Shown here piece by piece: positions 8,620-18,022 of a stretch of 64,000 nucleotides of DNA. The DNA comes from Leptospira semungkisensis (GTDB taxonomy: Bacteria > Spirochaetota > Leptospiria > Leptospirales > Leptospiraceae), in contig NZ_RQEP01000018.1 in NCBI RefSeq assembly GCF_004770055.1, forward strand, positions 186,001 to 250,000, given 5' to 3'. Under the pieces are notes generated by a model. That model did not search any database and was not told the DNA's origin. It worked only from the letters and a program-made list of their open reading frames with translations. Position 1 is the first letter of the stretch. Each line of letters opens with the position of its first letter. A program made the translations under genes and the position numbers.

Positions 8620-10320
8620 ATGCCCGAGCAGTTACAAAAGATTCTGAACAATATCAAGGAATTCTTTGGCTCCTTAGATACTACGAAGAAACTCATATTA
8701 GGTGGAGTTGCGATCACAGTCGTCATCGCTCTCGGCCTTCTAACCACGGTTTCTTCTCAGAAGAACCGAGTCGTCCTCTTCCAAAACCTAACGGCTAAGG
8801 ATTTTGCCGAGGTTACCAAGAAGTTGGACTCCATGGGTTATTCATATAACACGGGAGACACGAGCATTGTCAGCGTGGATCCGGAGCAAAGACAGGAAAT
8901 CATCACCAAGCTCGCTCAGGAAAATTTAATTCCTGCAGGTGTCCAAGGCTGGGAACTCTTCAATGTGGAAAAATTCACAGAGACCCAGTTCGACAAGGAC
9001 ATCAAAAAGTACAGAGCCTTAAAGGGAGCCATCGAGCAGTCCTTGATGACCCTCAGATCTGTAGACAAGGCTTACGTAAACTTAGCTATGCCGGAAGAAG
9101 AGTTATTCAACTCGAATGCTTCTCCAGTTAAGGCTTCCGTTATCCTGCATTTTATTCCCGGAGTCGAAGGGATTTCTAAGAAGGAAGTAAAAGGTATCGT
9201 AAACTTAGTTTCGAGAGCCGTTCCTAAATTAAAGCCTGAGAACGTATCCGTTGCTGACGCAGACGGAAAGATCATCTCCGACTTCGAAGAAGATTTAGAG
9301 AAAGAAAGATTAGAACTCAGAGTCGTACAAGAGAAATTGAGGATCCAAGAAGAGCAAAGGGTCCAAAGATTAATCGACGTCCGCAACACTTTACGCTGGT
9401 ATCTAGGCGGAGAAGACAGAGTGGACATCACCCGCTTCGAATACATGTTGAATTGGGACAAGGAATCTTATAAAGACAATCAAGTTTCTCCAGTAATCGA
9501 AAGACCGGACGATCCAAATACTCCTTATTCTGAATTGAAGATTGTAGACGGATACAGCTTAAAAGTTTCTTCCAAAGAAACGAGCGAGCAATTCAACGGA
9601 AGAGGCTTCACCCCAGACGGACCTGCAGGAACAGAGCCTAACCTTCCTCCTGGATACAAAGACACAGACTATCAAAAAGCAGAATATAAGAAGACCGAGA
9701 ACATCAATAACTTCGAATTCAACAGAAGAGTTAGCGAAGTCCAAAAGCAACCTTGGAAGATCGAGAAGATCAACCTCTCTGTGGTTGTAGACGGACAATG
9801 GACTAAGAAAGAAAGAGAAGACGGAACCGGTTACGATAGAACTTATATCCCTGTTTCGGACGATGATATCAGAACAGTTCGTAAAAATTTAGAAGCAGCA
9901 GTAGGGATCGATAAAGCAAGAGGAGACCAAATTTCCGTTATAAGCATTGCTAAAGATCGCTCAGCTCAGTTTGCAGCAGAAGACGAAGAATTAAGAAAAC
10001 AGAAAGCGATCCGCCAAATGGTCATAGCCTCCTTGGTTATCGTTCTATTCTTGATCCTAACCATCCTCATCTACAGAGCGATCAAAAAGGAAATCGCAAG
10101 ACGCCGCAGACTCCGCGAAGAAGAACTCGCCGCAATGCAGCAGATGATGAGAGAAGCAGCTCTCCGAGTCATGGACGACGGAAGCGCAGAGGTCGAACTC
10201 TCCCTGGACGAAAAACTCAGAAGAGAACTTCTCGAAAACGCAATCAACCTCGCCAGGGAAAAACCGGAAGAAGTCGCACAACTTCTCCGCACCTGGCTCT
10301 CTGAAGAGGAAGCGACCTAA
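8620..10320 (+). CDS. fliF: Flagellar MS-ring protein FliF
   Basis: Forms the MS ring in the inner membrane, the base on which rotor and export gate assemble. The 566 residues have TM1 at about 24-46, a YscJ/FliF ring-building domain ([36 protein letters not shown]), a middle domain that carries the long beta-collar insertion at about 290-360, TM2 at about 464-486, and a cytoplasmic tail ([32 protein letters not shown]) that binds FliG. Length is usual for the family. First gene of a (+) operon; its TAA overlaps the fliG ATG by one base (TAATG), which implies translational coupling. Confidence 0.97.
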   Translation: MPEQLQKILNNIKEFFGSLDTTKKLILGGVAITVVIALGLLTTVSSQKNRVVLFQNLTAKDFAEVTKKLDSMGYSYNTGDTSIVSVDPEQRQEIITKLAQENLIPAGVQGWELFNVEKFTETQFDKDIKKYRALKGAIEQSLMTLRSVDKAYVNLAMPEEELFNSNASPVKASVILHFIPGVEGISKKEVKGIVNLVSRAVPKLKPENVSVADADGKIISDFEEDLEKERLELRVVQEKLRIQEEQRVQRLIDVRNTLRWYLGGEDRVDITRFEYMLNWDKESYKDNQVSPVIERPDDPNTPYSELKIVDGYSLKVSSKETSEQFNGRGFTPDGPAGTEPNLPPGYKDTDYQKAEYKKTENINNFEFNRRVSEVQKQPWKIEKINLSVVVDGQWTKKEREDGTGYDRTYIPVSDDDIRTVRKNLEAAVGIDKARGDQISVISIAKDRSAQFAAEDEELRKQKAIRQMVIASLVIVLFLILTILIYRAIKKEIARRRRLREEELAAMQQMMREAALRVMDDGSAEVELSLDEKLRRELLENAINLAREKPEEVAQLLRTWLSEEEAT

Positions 10321-11288
10321 TGAGTACCCTGTCCGGAAAAAGAAACCGGGCGGGACAGCTCCTCCGAATTCTGGGGGAGCATCTTCCCCCCGAAGTATTT
10401 CGCCACTTAGGTCCAACAGACACTACAAAACTCTTAGAGAGCTTTCACAAATCGGGAAAGCCGGAGGCAAGCCAAGAGAGAGAACTTTTAGGAGCCTTCC
10501 TAAACGGACTCTCTTCGGTTCCAAAAGAAGGGATCGACAGAGACACTTTCGCCCTTATCCAGGAACTGGAGACCATCCTAAAAGAAGACCTGGTTTCCGA
10601 ACCGGATTGGCTGGAAGAATTAAAATCCTATAATAAAGAAGAACTTTCCCGCATCGTTGCAGGAGAGAATGCGAGTAGGATCTCCCTCATCTTCTGCTAT
10701 GCGGACCCTGAAGTTTCCGCAAGAGTATTAGAAGAATTTCAGGAAGATACCCAGGAAGAGATTTTGCTCTCTATTAAGAATCTGGACCTTTCTTCCCTGG
10801 GACTTAGGGACTCCCTGGAGCGTTTTCTGCGCTTCAAACGGGAAGTTCTAAAGACCCCGGATGCTGGAGTTCCTACAAGGGACAAGGGCGGAAAGCGAGC
10901 TGCCGAGCTTTTGGGCAGAATGGATCCCCAAGATTCTCAGAAATTATTCTCCCGAATACGCGAAAAGAGCCAGTCGTTTGCCGAAAATATAAATAAGCAT
11001 TTCTTCCGAATGGAAGACCTGATGGACCTCAGCCGGGAAGCTTTGAACAAGTTCCTGGGAGAGATCCATCCGATCGTTACCGCTACGGCATTTAAGGGTA
11101 CCGAACCGGATACGAAACAGGTCTTACTTACTAGGCTGGATCCAAATCTGGCCTCTTCCATACGGTTAGAAGAAGATTCCATGGGCCCAGTCTCTCTTGC
11201 TGAAATTGAGACCGCTCAGAACGGACTTCTTGAAATTTTCAAGGAATCTGTAGAATCAGGAAGAATCAAGTTCCGGAGAACGAATTAA
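10320..11288 (+). CDS. fliG: Flagellar motor switch protein FliG (divergent)
   Basis: Rotor/switch protein predicted to bind the FliF tail. Position right after fliF and the C-terminal pattern (HFFRMEDLMDLSREALNKF, TAFKGTEPDTKQ, MGPVSLAEIETAQNGLLEIF) identify it. The 322 residues fit FliG, but the N and middle domains are only weakly FliG-like and I do not find a clear EHPQ-type middle-domain motif. In the C-terminal domain the helix that usually reads V-D-D-R-S-I-Q-R reads L-S-R-E-A-L-N-K, so charged residues that face the stator in enteric FliG seem changed. Spirochaetes often carry more than one FliG; this could be the specialised paralogue. Confidence 0.85.
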   Translation: MSTLSGKRNRAGQLLRILGEHLPPEVFRHLGPTDTTKLLESFHKSGKPEASQERELLGAFLNGLSSVPKEGIDRDTFALIQELETILKEDLVSEPDWLEELKSYNKEELSRIVAGENASRISLIFCYADPEVSARVLEEFQEDTQEEILLSIKNLDLSSLGLRDSLERFLRFKREVLKTPDAGVPTRDKGGKRAAELLGRMDPQDSQKLFSRIREKSQSFAENINKHFFRMEDLMDLSREALNKFLGEIHPIVTATAFKGTEPDTKQVLLTRLDPNLASSIRLEEDSMGPVSLAEIETAQNGLLEIFKESVESGRIKFRRTN

Positions 11289-11292
11289 GACT

Positions 11293-12216
11293 ATGGCTAA
11301 ACTCGTCTTTAAACCCATCCAAATCGCCGACATGCAAGATCAGGTCGAGCTTCAGATTCCGGACAAGTATAAGAAATTCCATAGGGACGAAGACGCAGAA
11401 GAGTTCGAGGTAGACCAAGAAGGAAATATCATCGAGCAATACCAAGGCCCTTCTATCGAAGAAATAGAGGCCGAGCTCAACCGTTATAAAGAAGAAACGG
11501 AAGAGAATATCAAAACAATGCTCGAGGACTCTCGCCGCAAGTCGGAAGAGATCGAGGAGGAAGGCCGCAAGAAAGCCTTCCAAATGATCCAAGACTCGAA
11601 AGAGAAGATCAAACTCGAAGAAGATTCGGGCAAAGCCAAAGCGGAACAAATCTTGGAAAGAGCCAAGATGGAAGCCGAAAGAATGATCAAAGAAGCCGAG
11701 ATGAAAACGGCGGAGATCGAACACGAGGCCTATCTAAAAGGATTCGAAGCAGGACGAGAAGTGGGCTTTCGTAAAGGCCAAGGTGAGGTCAGACGACTCA
11801 TCGACCGACTCGGAACTATTGTAGGTAAGGCAATCGATATTCGCGCCGAACTCATCCAAGCCTCCGAGAAACAGATGGTAGAGATGATCCTGATCATCGC
11901 TCGTAAGATCATCAAAGACGAGATCATTGAAAGAAAAGAAATCGTACTCAATAATATTAGAGAAGCCCTGAAACGCATTAAGGATCGCGACCGTGTAGAT
12001 ATCCGTGTCAACTTTGCTGATTTGGAAATCACTACCGCTCACAAAGACGAGCTTATCAAACTCATGGAATCTCTTCGCAAGGTCAATATCTACGAAGACT
12101 CCCGAGTCGACCGAGGCGGGGTTATTATCGAAACAGATGTGGGAGCAATCGACGCGAGAATTTCCACTCAGCTCAAAGAGATCGAAGAAGCGATTCGAAA
12201 TGCGGAACCGATATAA
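11293..12216 (+). CDS. fliH: Flagellar assembly protein FliH
   Basis: Peripheral stalk and negative regulator of the export ATPase FliI. The 307-residue protein has a variable N terminus (about 1-45), a long charged coiled coil (about 55-160, e.g. EEIEAELNRYKEETEENIKT) and a C-terminal FliH/ATP-synthase-E-like domain (about 165-305) with IARKIIKDEIIERKEIVLNN and GGVIIETDVGAIDARISTQL, the latter a family signature. Starts 4 bases after the fliG stop. Very rich in Glu, Lys and Arg, which produces long spurious frames on the other strand. Confidence 0.93.
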   Translation: MAKLVFKPIQIADMQDQVELQIPDKYKKFHRDEDAEEFEVDQEGNIIEQYQGPSIEEIEAELNRYKEETEENIKTMLEDSRRKSEEIEEEGRKKAFQMIQDSKEKIKLEEDSGKAKAEQILERAKMEAERMIKEAEMKTAEIEHEAYLKGFEAGREVGFRKGQGEVRRLIDRLGTIVGKAIDIRAELIQASEKQMVEMILIIARKIIKDEIIERKEIVLNNIREALKRIKDRDRVDIRVNFADLEITTAHKDELIKLMESLRKVNIYEDSRVDRGGVIIETDVGAIDARISTQLKEIEEAIRNAEPI

Positions 12217-12246
12217 TTCACCATTTACGTCCCATCTTACCCTCTT

Positions 12247-12280
12247 ACCGGATCCTCTCTGCAAACGAGCAGGATCCGGT
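12247..12280 (+). other. Inverted repeat between fliH and fliI
   Basis: ACCGGATCCT (12247-12256) and AGGATCCGGT (12271-12280) form a perfect 10-bp stem with a 14-base loop, 30 bases after the fliH stop. No T run follows, so it is a poor terminator; it may mark an mRNA processing or attenuation point. The rest of the 232-base gap has a second small hairpin CCGAG/CTCGG (12401-12417) just before fliI and no convincing gene. Confidence 0.6.
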
Positions 12281-12448
12281 CAGGGGAAATTTCTTTTGGG
12301 GGAATGTGAAGTGGAAGGTCAGAAGTTTTGTAGTAACTTCGACATCTCTTCTACCCTTAAAAGAGACATAATTCAGTTATATTCTCATTATCACTTGACT
12401 CCGAGCAAAATCCTCGGGAGAGTATGCTCATAGGTTCAATGTCCGGCA

Positions 12449-13813
<1,365 letters not shown>

Positions 13814-13816
13814 TCC

Positions 13817-14389
13817 ATGAAACGATTCCGCTTTCGACTCGAACCTGTGCTCAGACTAAAGAAGATTCAAGAAGATCAGAAATTAAAAGAGTTATCCGAA
13901 CTCGTAGCCCAAGTGAACGTCCGTAAATCCGAGATCGATGGTAACGAAGAAAGAATTAGGACTCTTTCATCTACTGAATTAGCAGGGGCCACAGATCTTC
14001 GTGAATATTCTTATCTGCAAACTTATATGCGCCAATTATTAACCAGAAATACGGAACTGGAATCGGAGATCAGATCTTTTGATGAACCAGTCGAGAAGAA
14101 GAGATCCGAAGTTTCAGAAGCGCGTAAAGAGAAGAAGGTGCTCGAACTTCTAAAAGAAAATCGCCTCAAGGATTATATGCATGCATACCACAAGGCGGAG
14201 AGAACTCGAGCCGAAGAGCAATTCTTAGTCGATCTTTTTAGAAAACAAAGGGAGGAAACATATGGGGATGATAGATCTAAACGGGATCCGAAAGTATTTA
14301 CCTATGATACGGGAAGCGTCGAGCGCTCAGGCGCAGAAGATGCGGGACTTTCTGAGCTCAGAAAGCTTTACGAGCGTTATAAAAAGTGA
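13817..14389 (+). CDS. fliJ: Flagellar export protein FliJ
   Basis: Small coiled-coil protein that sits in the centre of the FliI ring and links it to FlhA, like the gamma subunit of F-ATPase. Recognised from MKRFRFRLEPVLRLKKIQED at the N terminus, the all-helical heptad pattern through about residue 150 and its place right after fliI. The 190 residues exceed the usual roughly 150; the extra C-terminal tail (about 150-190) is not coiled coil and is exactly the part that overlaps the next gene, so it may be dictated partly by that overlap. Confidence 0.9.
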   Translation: MKRFRFRLEPVLRLKKIQEDQKLKELSELVAQVNVRKSEIDGNEERIRTLSSTELAGATDLREYSYLQTYMRQLLTRNTELESEIRSFDEPVEKKRSEVSEARKEKKVLELLKENRLKDYMHAYHKAERTRAEEQFLVDLFRKQREETYGDDRSKRDPKVFTYDTGSVERSGAEDAGLSELRKLYERYKK

Positions 14390-14543
14390 TCTTCCATTTT
14401 TAGAAGTGCGTAAAACTACTTCTTCTTCCGATCCTTTACTAGGAAGCATGGCAAGTCTTCAGGACAAAATTTCCCATCTGGAGAATAAGGCTGGAGATCT
14501 CGAAAAGAAGATTTCAGGCTCCAGACTGGATATTCGGGTATAG
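14262..14543 (+). CDS. Small protein that overlaps fliJ by 128 bases, unknown function
   Basis: A 93-residue frame that starts inside fliJ. Support for translation: AGGGAGG (14249-14255) lies 6 bases before ATG 14262, the best Shine-Dalgarno in this operon, and the frame runs past the fliJ stop to within 6 bases of the next start, filling what would otherwise be a gap of 160 bases. The N-terminal half is neutral and Ser-rich; the C-terminal part (LLGSMASLQDKISHLENKAGDLEKK) is a short coiled coil. I recognise no family. Context suggests a flagellar accessory or chaperone role; this is inference. Confidence 0.7.
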   Translation: MGMIDLNGIRKYLPMIREASSAQAQKMRDFLSSESFTSVIKSDLPFLEVRKTTSSSDPLLGSMASLQDKISHLENKAGDLEKKISGSRLDIRV

Positions 14544-14549
14544 TAAAAA

Positions 14550-15191
14550 ATGGCAAGTTTGACTGACAAAGCGAGAGCAGTTTACTTAGTTCTCCTCATC
14601 GTATTCTTAGTATTGATCGGATTCTTTGCCTTCCATTACTTTCAGATCATCGATGCGGTAGAGATCTTTCCATTCCTAAAGCAAGAACCTGGACTCGTAA
14701 ACGCAGACTCGGAATCTCCCTCTGAATTGGAAAAATTAGAGTTTCGTAAAGAAATGGAAAGACTTGCCAAAGATAAAGATGATGTTACTCAAAAAGAAGA
14801 AGAGCTGAAAAGAGAAAAAGAACGCTTAGAAGCTGAACTCGAAAAGATAGAAGAGCTAAAACGCGGCCTTACTGCCAAAGAGAATGAATTAAAGTCTGCG
14901 GAATCCGAAAGGAACAGTAGAGGTAAGTTGATTAAGGTTATGTCGGAGAAGGTTGCAAATATGCCCCCCGATAACGCTGTGCAAATGCTTACCAACTGGC
15001 CGGACAAAGATATCATCGATGTATTCATCCAAATGGACAAGGATGCAGAACAGGACGGAAGACAAACGATTACAACATATCTTCTTACCTTATTCCCTGC
15101 AGAAAGAAGAGCAAATATCACGAACAAATGGCTTTCCCGTTCTGATGTGATTAAGGCTCCAGAATCCAGCTCCGAATCAGAAGAACTTTAA
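14550..15191 (+). CDS. FlbB/MotE-like periplasmic flagellar protein
   Basis: The 213 residues comprise a short cytoplasmic start, one TM helix (about 12-33, AVYLVLLIVFLVLIGFFAFHY), a long Glu/Lys coiled coil (about 65-125) and a C-terminal MgtE-N/MotE-like helical domain (about 130-205: MSEKVANMPPDNAVQML, DIIDVFIQMDKD, LLTLFPAERRANI). Same layout and operon position (after fliJ) as Borrelia FlbB, which builds the base of the periplasmic collar around the motor. A collar/stator-assembly role is therefore likely. Confidence 0.75.
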   Translation: MASLTDKARAVYLVLLIVFLVLIGFFAFHYFQIIDAVEIFPFLKQEPGLVNADSESPSELEKLEFRKEMERLAKDKDDVTQKEEELKREKERLEAELEKIEELKRGLTAKENELKSAESERNSRGKLIKVMSEKVANMPPDNAVQMLTNWPDKDIIDVFIQMDKDAEQDGRQTITTYLLTLFPAERRANITNKWLSRSDVIKAPESSSESEEL

Positions 15192-15197
15192 GATTTT

Positions 15198-15614
15198 ATG
15201 ATACAGAAAAAGCTTATTCCTACTCTACTTATTACTTTCCTATTCATCGGAAATGCGGCATTGTTATCGAAGAGCAAAAAATCGAAGGCCGCTCCGGCTG
15301 CGCCTCCGAAGCCGAAGTATGTTTCTGGCGAAGAATTAGTGAATAATCCAAGCAAAGCAGTCGGTGAAACAGTGAGAGTCGCCGGCAATGTGACTCACGT
15401 GCTTTATAAAGGAAATTCAATCCGTTTCGTAGTGCATTTTTCAGGCAAGCCTGTAGTTTTAGATTCGGATGACTACGGCCTAATGAATCGAGTCTCAGTA
15501 GGAACTTATGTGGAAGTCTGCGGTTTCTATCTAAAAAACAAAAAGCTGGAGTTAGATGGAAAGAGAACGGATATGCCGTCTATCGTAGTCGAGCAAACAT
15601 ACTGCACGAATTAA
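15198..15614 (+). CDS. Secreted OB-fold-like protein, unknown function
   Basis: A 138-residue protein with a signal peptide (about 1-24), a Lys/Ala/Pro-rich linker (SKKSKAAPAAPPKPK) and a small beta-rich domain with the rhythm of a tRNA_anti/OB-type fold: GEELVNNPSKAVGETVRVAGNV, IRFVVHF, VGTYVEVCGFYLKNKKLELDG. Two cysteines near the end (GFY-preceding Cys and the YCTN tail) could form a disulphide. Starts 6 bases after the FlbB-like gene, so it probably belongs to the flagellar transcript, but nothing in the sequence gives a function. Confidence 0.65.
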   Translation: MIQKKLIPTLLITFLFIGNAALLSKSKKSKAAPAAPPKPKYVSGEELVNNPSKAVGETVRVAGNVTHVLYKGNSIRFVVHFSGKPVVLDSDDYGLMNRVSVGTYVEVCGFYLKNKKLELDGKRTDMPSIVVEQTYCTN

Positions 15615-15630
15615 GTTTTTCTAAAAGAGA

Positions 15631-15754
15631 AACAGTTCCCACAAAAAATTGAGATAAAATTTTCCTTTGCAGAACTCGAGGAATTCTGATATAGGGAAAC
15701 CTCGCTTCTCCCACTAGGCGACCCACCTCCCCTCCCGATGAGGGTGGGGGCCAT
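15631..15754. repeat. Intergenic repeat, copy B (direct partner of copy C)
   Basis: Begins AACAGTTCCCACA, continues with an AT-rich arm (TTGAGATAAAATTTTCC), a CTGATATAGG element and a CCCAC block, and ends in the GC-rich hairpin core CTCCCGATGAGGGTGGGGGCC. It matches 16966-17090 over its whole length with only scattered differences (roughly nine in ten positions equal by eye). The two copies lie in the same orientation 1,335 bases apart, one on each side of the DUF3089 gene. Confidence 0.85.
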
Positions 15755-15771
15755 CGAAATTTCCATTCCGC

Positions 15772-16827
15772 TTACTTTCCGCCCAGAAACTGATTGGCTC
15801 GGTCCCGCGCATTCTTGCGAATATTCCCATAAAACATGTGAAAATCAACCAAATGGAGACTATCATCTTTTCCTAAAGAAGGAAATCCTCTCATTTCTGG
15901 TTCGTGCACCCACAATGCACCTTTCTCACATTTTGCATCGGCCACGCCCATAATAATCTTATCAAAGCTATGAGTAATACTTCCCAAATTCATAGACCTA
16001 GGAGCGTATTCCTCGTCGTTCTTCCAAGTCAGAGGATTCACGCAAATAGTAGAAGAATCGTATCTCTCCACAAGTCTTTCTGGTCGATTCCCCCATTCGT
16101 AAGAATTCCAATTGATCACACAACCAAGCTCTGTCTCTGACTTACAAGCAGAAAGACCAACCTCCTCTGCCTTGTATGGAAAACCGATCGAATATGCCGC
16201 TATTAGATTTTTCTTATACTCGGAAGATGCAATCACCTCTTTAATCAAGCGAATAGAATGCCGAGTTCCTTGGCTGTGGGACGCGATAATAAAAGGCCTC
16301 CCCTGATTCCAAGTTTTCATATAATAAAGAAAGGCAGCCTTCACATCTTCGTATGCAAGATCCAGTGCCTTTTTTCCTTCAGGAGTATCTTCCATAAATA
16401 CTATAAGAGCAGCCTGTCTATATCTCGGAGCATAGACTCTACAGCAATCATTGAACGCACTTGCTTGTGTTCTGATCGTACCGTGATTCGTTCTATCGTT
16501 CAAAGATTTATCATTCAAATCTCCATTCCAATATTTTGGGCGAGCAAGTAACGTAGTAGGATGAATAAAGAAAGTGTCTGCTTTTGCTTCCTTTTGACGA
16601 TCCTTAAAGGAAGAAGAAGGAGGAACCTCGTCCGCAAAATCTTTCTTATCCGGGTGAGCCGCCCAAAAGTTCAAATTCGTATAATCAGGAGGCATAAGAG
16701 TCGCACTCTCCTGAAACTCCTTTTTAGGACGAAGGAGGAACATACAACTGAACTCAAAGCAGATAAGTCCAATAAGCAAAAGAAACTTAAATCGAGAACG
16801 AAAAGAAAAGCGAGGCGCAATTTTCAT
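15772..16827 (-). CDS. DUF3089 alpha/beta-hydrolase, exported
   Basis: A 351-residue protein with an N-terminal hydrophobic segment (about 13-32, FLLLIGLICFEFSCMFLL), with a Cys that could make it a lipoprotein or anchor, followed by a DUF3089 alpha/beta-hydrolase domain: DTFFIHPTTL, CCRVYAPRYRQAAL, the nucleophile elbow ASHSQGT, and a C-terminal HMFYGNIRKNARDRANQF with the likely catalytic His region. Substrate is unknown, probably a lipid or acyl ester. It is enclosed by two direct copies of a long intergenic repeat and points against the upstream flagellar operon. Confidence 0.8.
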   Translation of the reverse strand: MKIAPRFSFRSRFKFLLLIGLICFEFSCMFLLRPKKEFQESATLMPPDYTNLNFWAAHPDKKDFADEVPPSSSFKDRQKEAKADTFFIHPTTLLARPKYWNGDLNDKSLNDRTNHGTIRTQASAFNDCCRVYAPRYRQAALIVFMEDTPEGKKALDLAYEDVKAAFLYYMKTWNQGRPFIIASHSQGTRHSIRLIKEVIASSEYKKNLIAAYSIGFPYKAEEVGLSACKSETELGCVINWNSYEWGNRPERLVERYDSSTICVNPLTWKNDEEYAPRSMNLGSITHSFDKIIMGVADAKCEKGALWVHEPEMRGFPSLGKDDSLHLVDFHMFYGNIRKNARDRANQFLGGK

Positions 16828-16965
16828 ATAAAGTTATTCTCATATACAGGCAAGAGCAAGAATGCTCAAAGCCTGGCACTAAAATAGAACAGAAATTCTA
16901 TTCCGCATAATACGAATTGCAAGAGAAAATAGACTCAGAAAAAAATTCCGACCAAGCAAAAGACC

Positions 16966-17090
16966 AACAGTTCCCACAGAAAATTGAGATAAAATTTTCC
17001 TTTGCAGAATTCTTGAATTTCTGATATAGGAAAACCTCGCCTCTCCCACGGGGGACCCACCTCCACCACCCGATGAGGGTGGGGGCCATC
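16966..17090. repeat. Intergenic repeat, copy C (direct partner of copy B)
   Basis: Same element as 15631-15754, starting AACAGTTCCCACA and ending in CACCCGATGAGGGTGGGGGCC followed by ATC. It lies in the 365-base stretch between the hydrolase start (16827) and the gmk stop (17193). The remaining bases there hold the shorter copy at 17156 and no convincing gene. Confidence 0.85.
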
Positions 17091-17155
17091 ATAATTACCC
17101 GCACTTCCCCTCATCCATACTTACATTCCGAACTCAATTGACTGCACCTTGTTCA

Positions 17156-17190
17156 GTCACCCTCCGGGTCGTTCGATTGGGTGGGGGCCA
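17156..17190. repeat. Partial intergenic hairpin repeat, copy C'
   Basis: GTCACCCTCC ... GATTGGGTGGGGGCC keeps the right arm GGGTGGGGGCC of the family and a degenerate left arm. It ends next to the gmk stop codon. Confidence 0.5.
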
Positions 17191-17192
17191 AG

Positions 17193-17744
17193 CTAAAACA
17201 GAATCCTCTCCAGACTCTCCACTGTCTTATCTAGTTCATCGTTTACGAGAGCAAAATCGAAATCGTCTTTCCTCTTCAACTCCGCCTTACCATTTCGGAT
17301 CCTCTTCAGAATACTCTCCTCCGAATCGGTGCCTCTTCCTCGCAGACGCTTCTCCCATTCTTCTTCACTTGGAGGAAGGATAAAAATAGTGATGACTTTC
17401 GAGCCGAGCTTTTTCTTAACCTGATCTGCACCTTGCACATCCAGATCCATAATCACCGACTTTCCGGAGGTAAGACAAGCCTCTACAAATTTGGCTGGAG
17501 TGCCGTAGTAGTTATCATGGACTCTCGCCCATTCCAGGAATTCAGCCTTTTCGATCCCGGATTCGAATTCCTCTTTCGTTAAGAAAAAATACGTTACGCC
17601 CTCTTTGTCTCCCGGGCGAGGAGCACGAGTAGTACAAGAAACAGAGAAAGCCAAATCCGGATGTTTGGCTTGGAGAATTCGAATTAAGGTGGATTTTCCC
17701 CCTCCGGCTACGGAAGAGAGTACGATTAACTTAGGCTCTTTCAG
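17193..17744 (-). CDS. gmk: Guanylate kinase, apparent CTG start
   Basis: Phosphorylates GMP to GDP with ATP. Seen: P-loop [12 protein letters not shown], the GMP-binding [11 protein letters not shown] and [16 protein letters not shown] segments, [14 protein letters not shown], and the lid [17 protein letters not shown]. In this frame there is no ATG, GTG or TTG between an upstream TAA and the P-loop; the only sensible start is CTG 17744-17742, which gives the usual N terminus ([10 protein letters not shown]) and 183 residues, the normal Gmk length. The CTG shares CTGA with the stop of the remA-like gene, and GAGGA lies 9 bases upstream. The alternative is a frameshifted RemA-Gmk product or a base error. 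Confidence 0.9.
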   Translation of the reverse strand: MKEPKLIVLSSVAGGGKSTLIRILQAKHPDLAFSVSCTTRAPRPGDKEGVTYFFLTKEEFESGIEKAEFLEWARVHDNYYGTPAKFVEACLTSGKSVIMDLDVQGADQVKKKLGSKVITIFILPPSEEEWEKRLRGRGTDSEESILKRIRNGKAELKRKDDFDFALVNDELDKTVESLERILF

Positions 17745-18022
17745 TCCCTTTCTTCCTCTTCTTCGGCTATGGAATTATCTCGGCTCTCTATTCTCCGAGT
17801 CAATGCTTCCACCCTTAGATTAGAAAGGATCAGATGATTAGAATCCGTAATAATGATGGATCTTGTTTTTTTCCCTTGAGTAGCGTCTACCAAACTATTG
17901 TTACTCTTGGCCTCGTTTCGGATCCTTTTCGCAGAAGCCGAATCTGAGTGAATGATCCCCACGATCTTAGAGACCATGACGATATTTCCGAAGCCTACGT
18001 TCAAGACGCTGAATTGGGACAT
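17741..18022 (-). CDS. RemA-like DUF370 regulator
   Basis: 93 residues of the DUF370/RemA family, small DNA-binding regulators (matrix-gene activator RemA in Bacillus). Seen: [35 protein letters not shown] and [18 protein letters not shown], which span the family domain; the tail ends in an acidic EEEEERD. The order remA-gmk is common in bacteria. The start ATG overlaps the stop of the upstream gene (TGATG), and its own stop overlaps the probable gmk start, so all three genes are translationally coupled. Confidence 0.85.
   Translation of the reverse strand: MSQFSVLNVGFGNIVMVSKIVGIIHSDSASAKRIRNEAKSNNSLVDATQGKKTRSIIITDSNHLILSNLRVEALTRRIESRDNSIAEEEEERD

Noticed and set aside
12395..12428. Promoter TTGACT ... 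TATGCT before fliI
   Set aside because: The spacer is 22 bases, too long for a normal sigma-70 promoter.
12005..12433. 142-codon plus-strand frame across the end of fliH and the gap
   Set aside because: Its first part is an out-of-frame shadow of fliH, the rest covers the hairpin gap; no RBS and no family resemblance.
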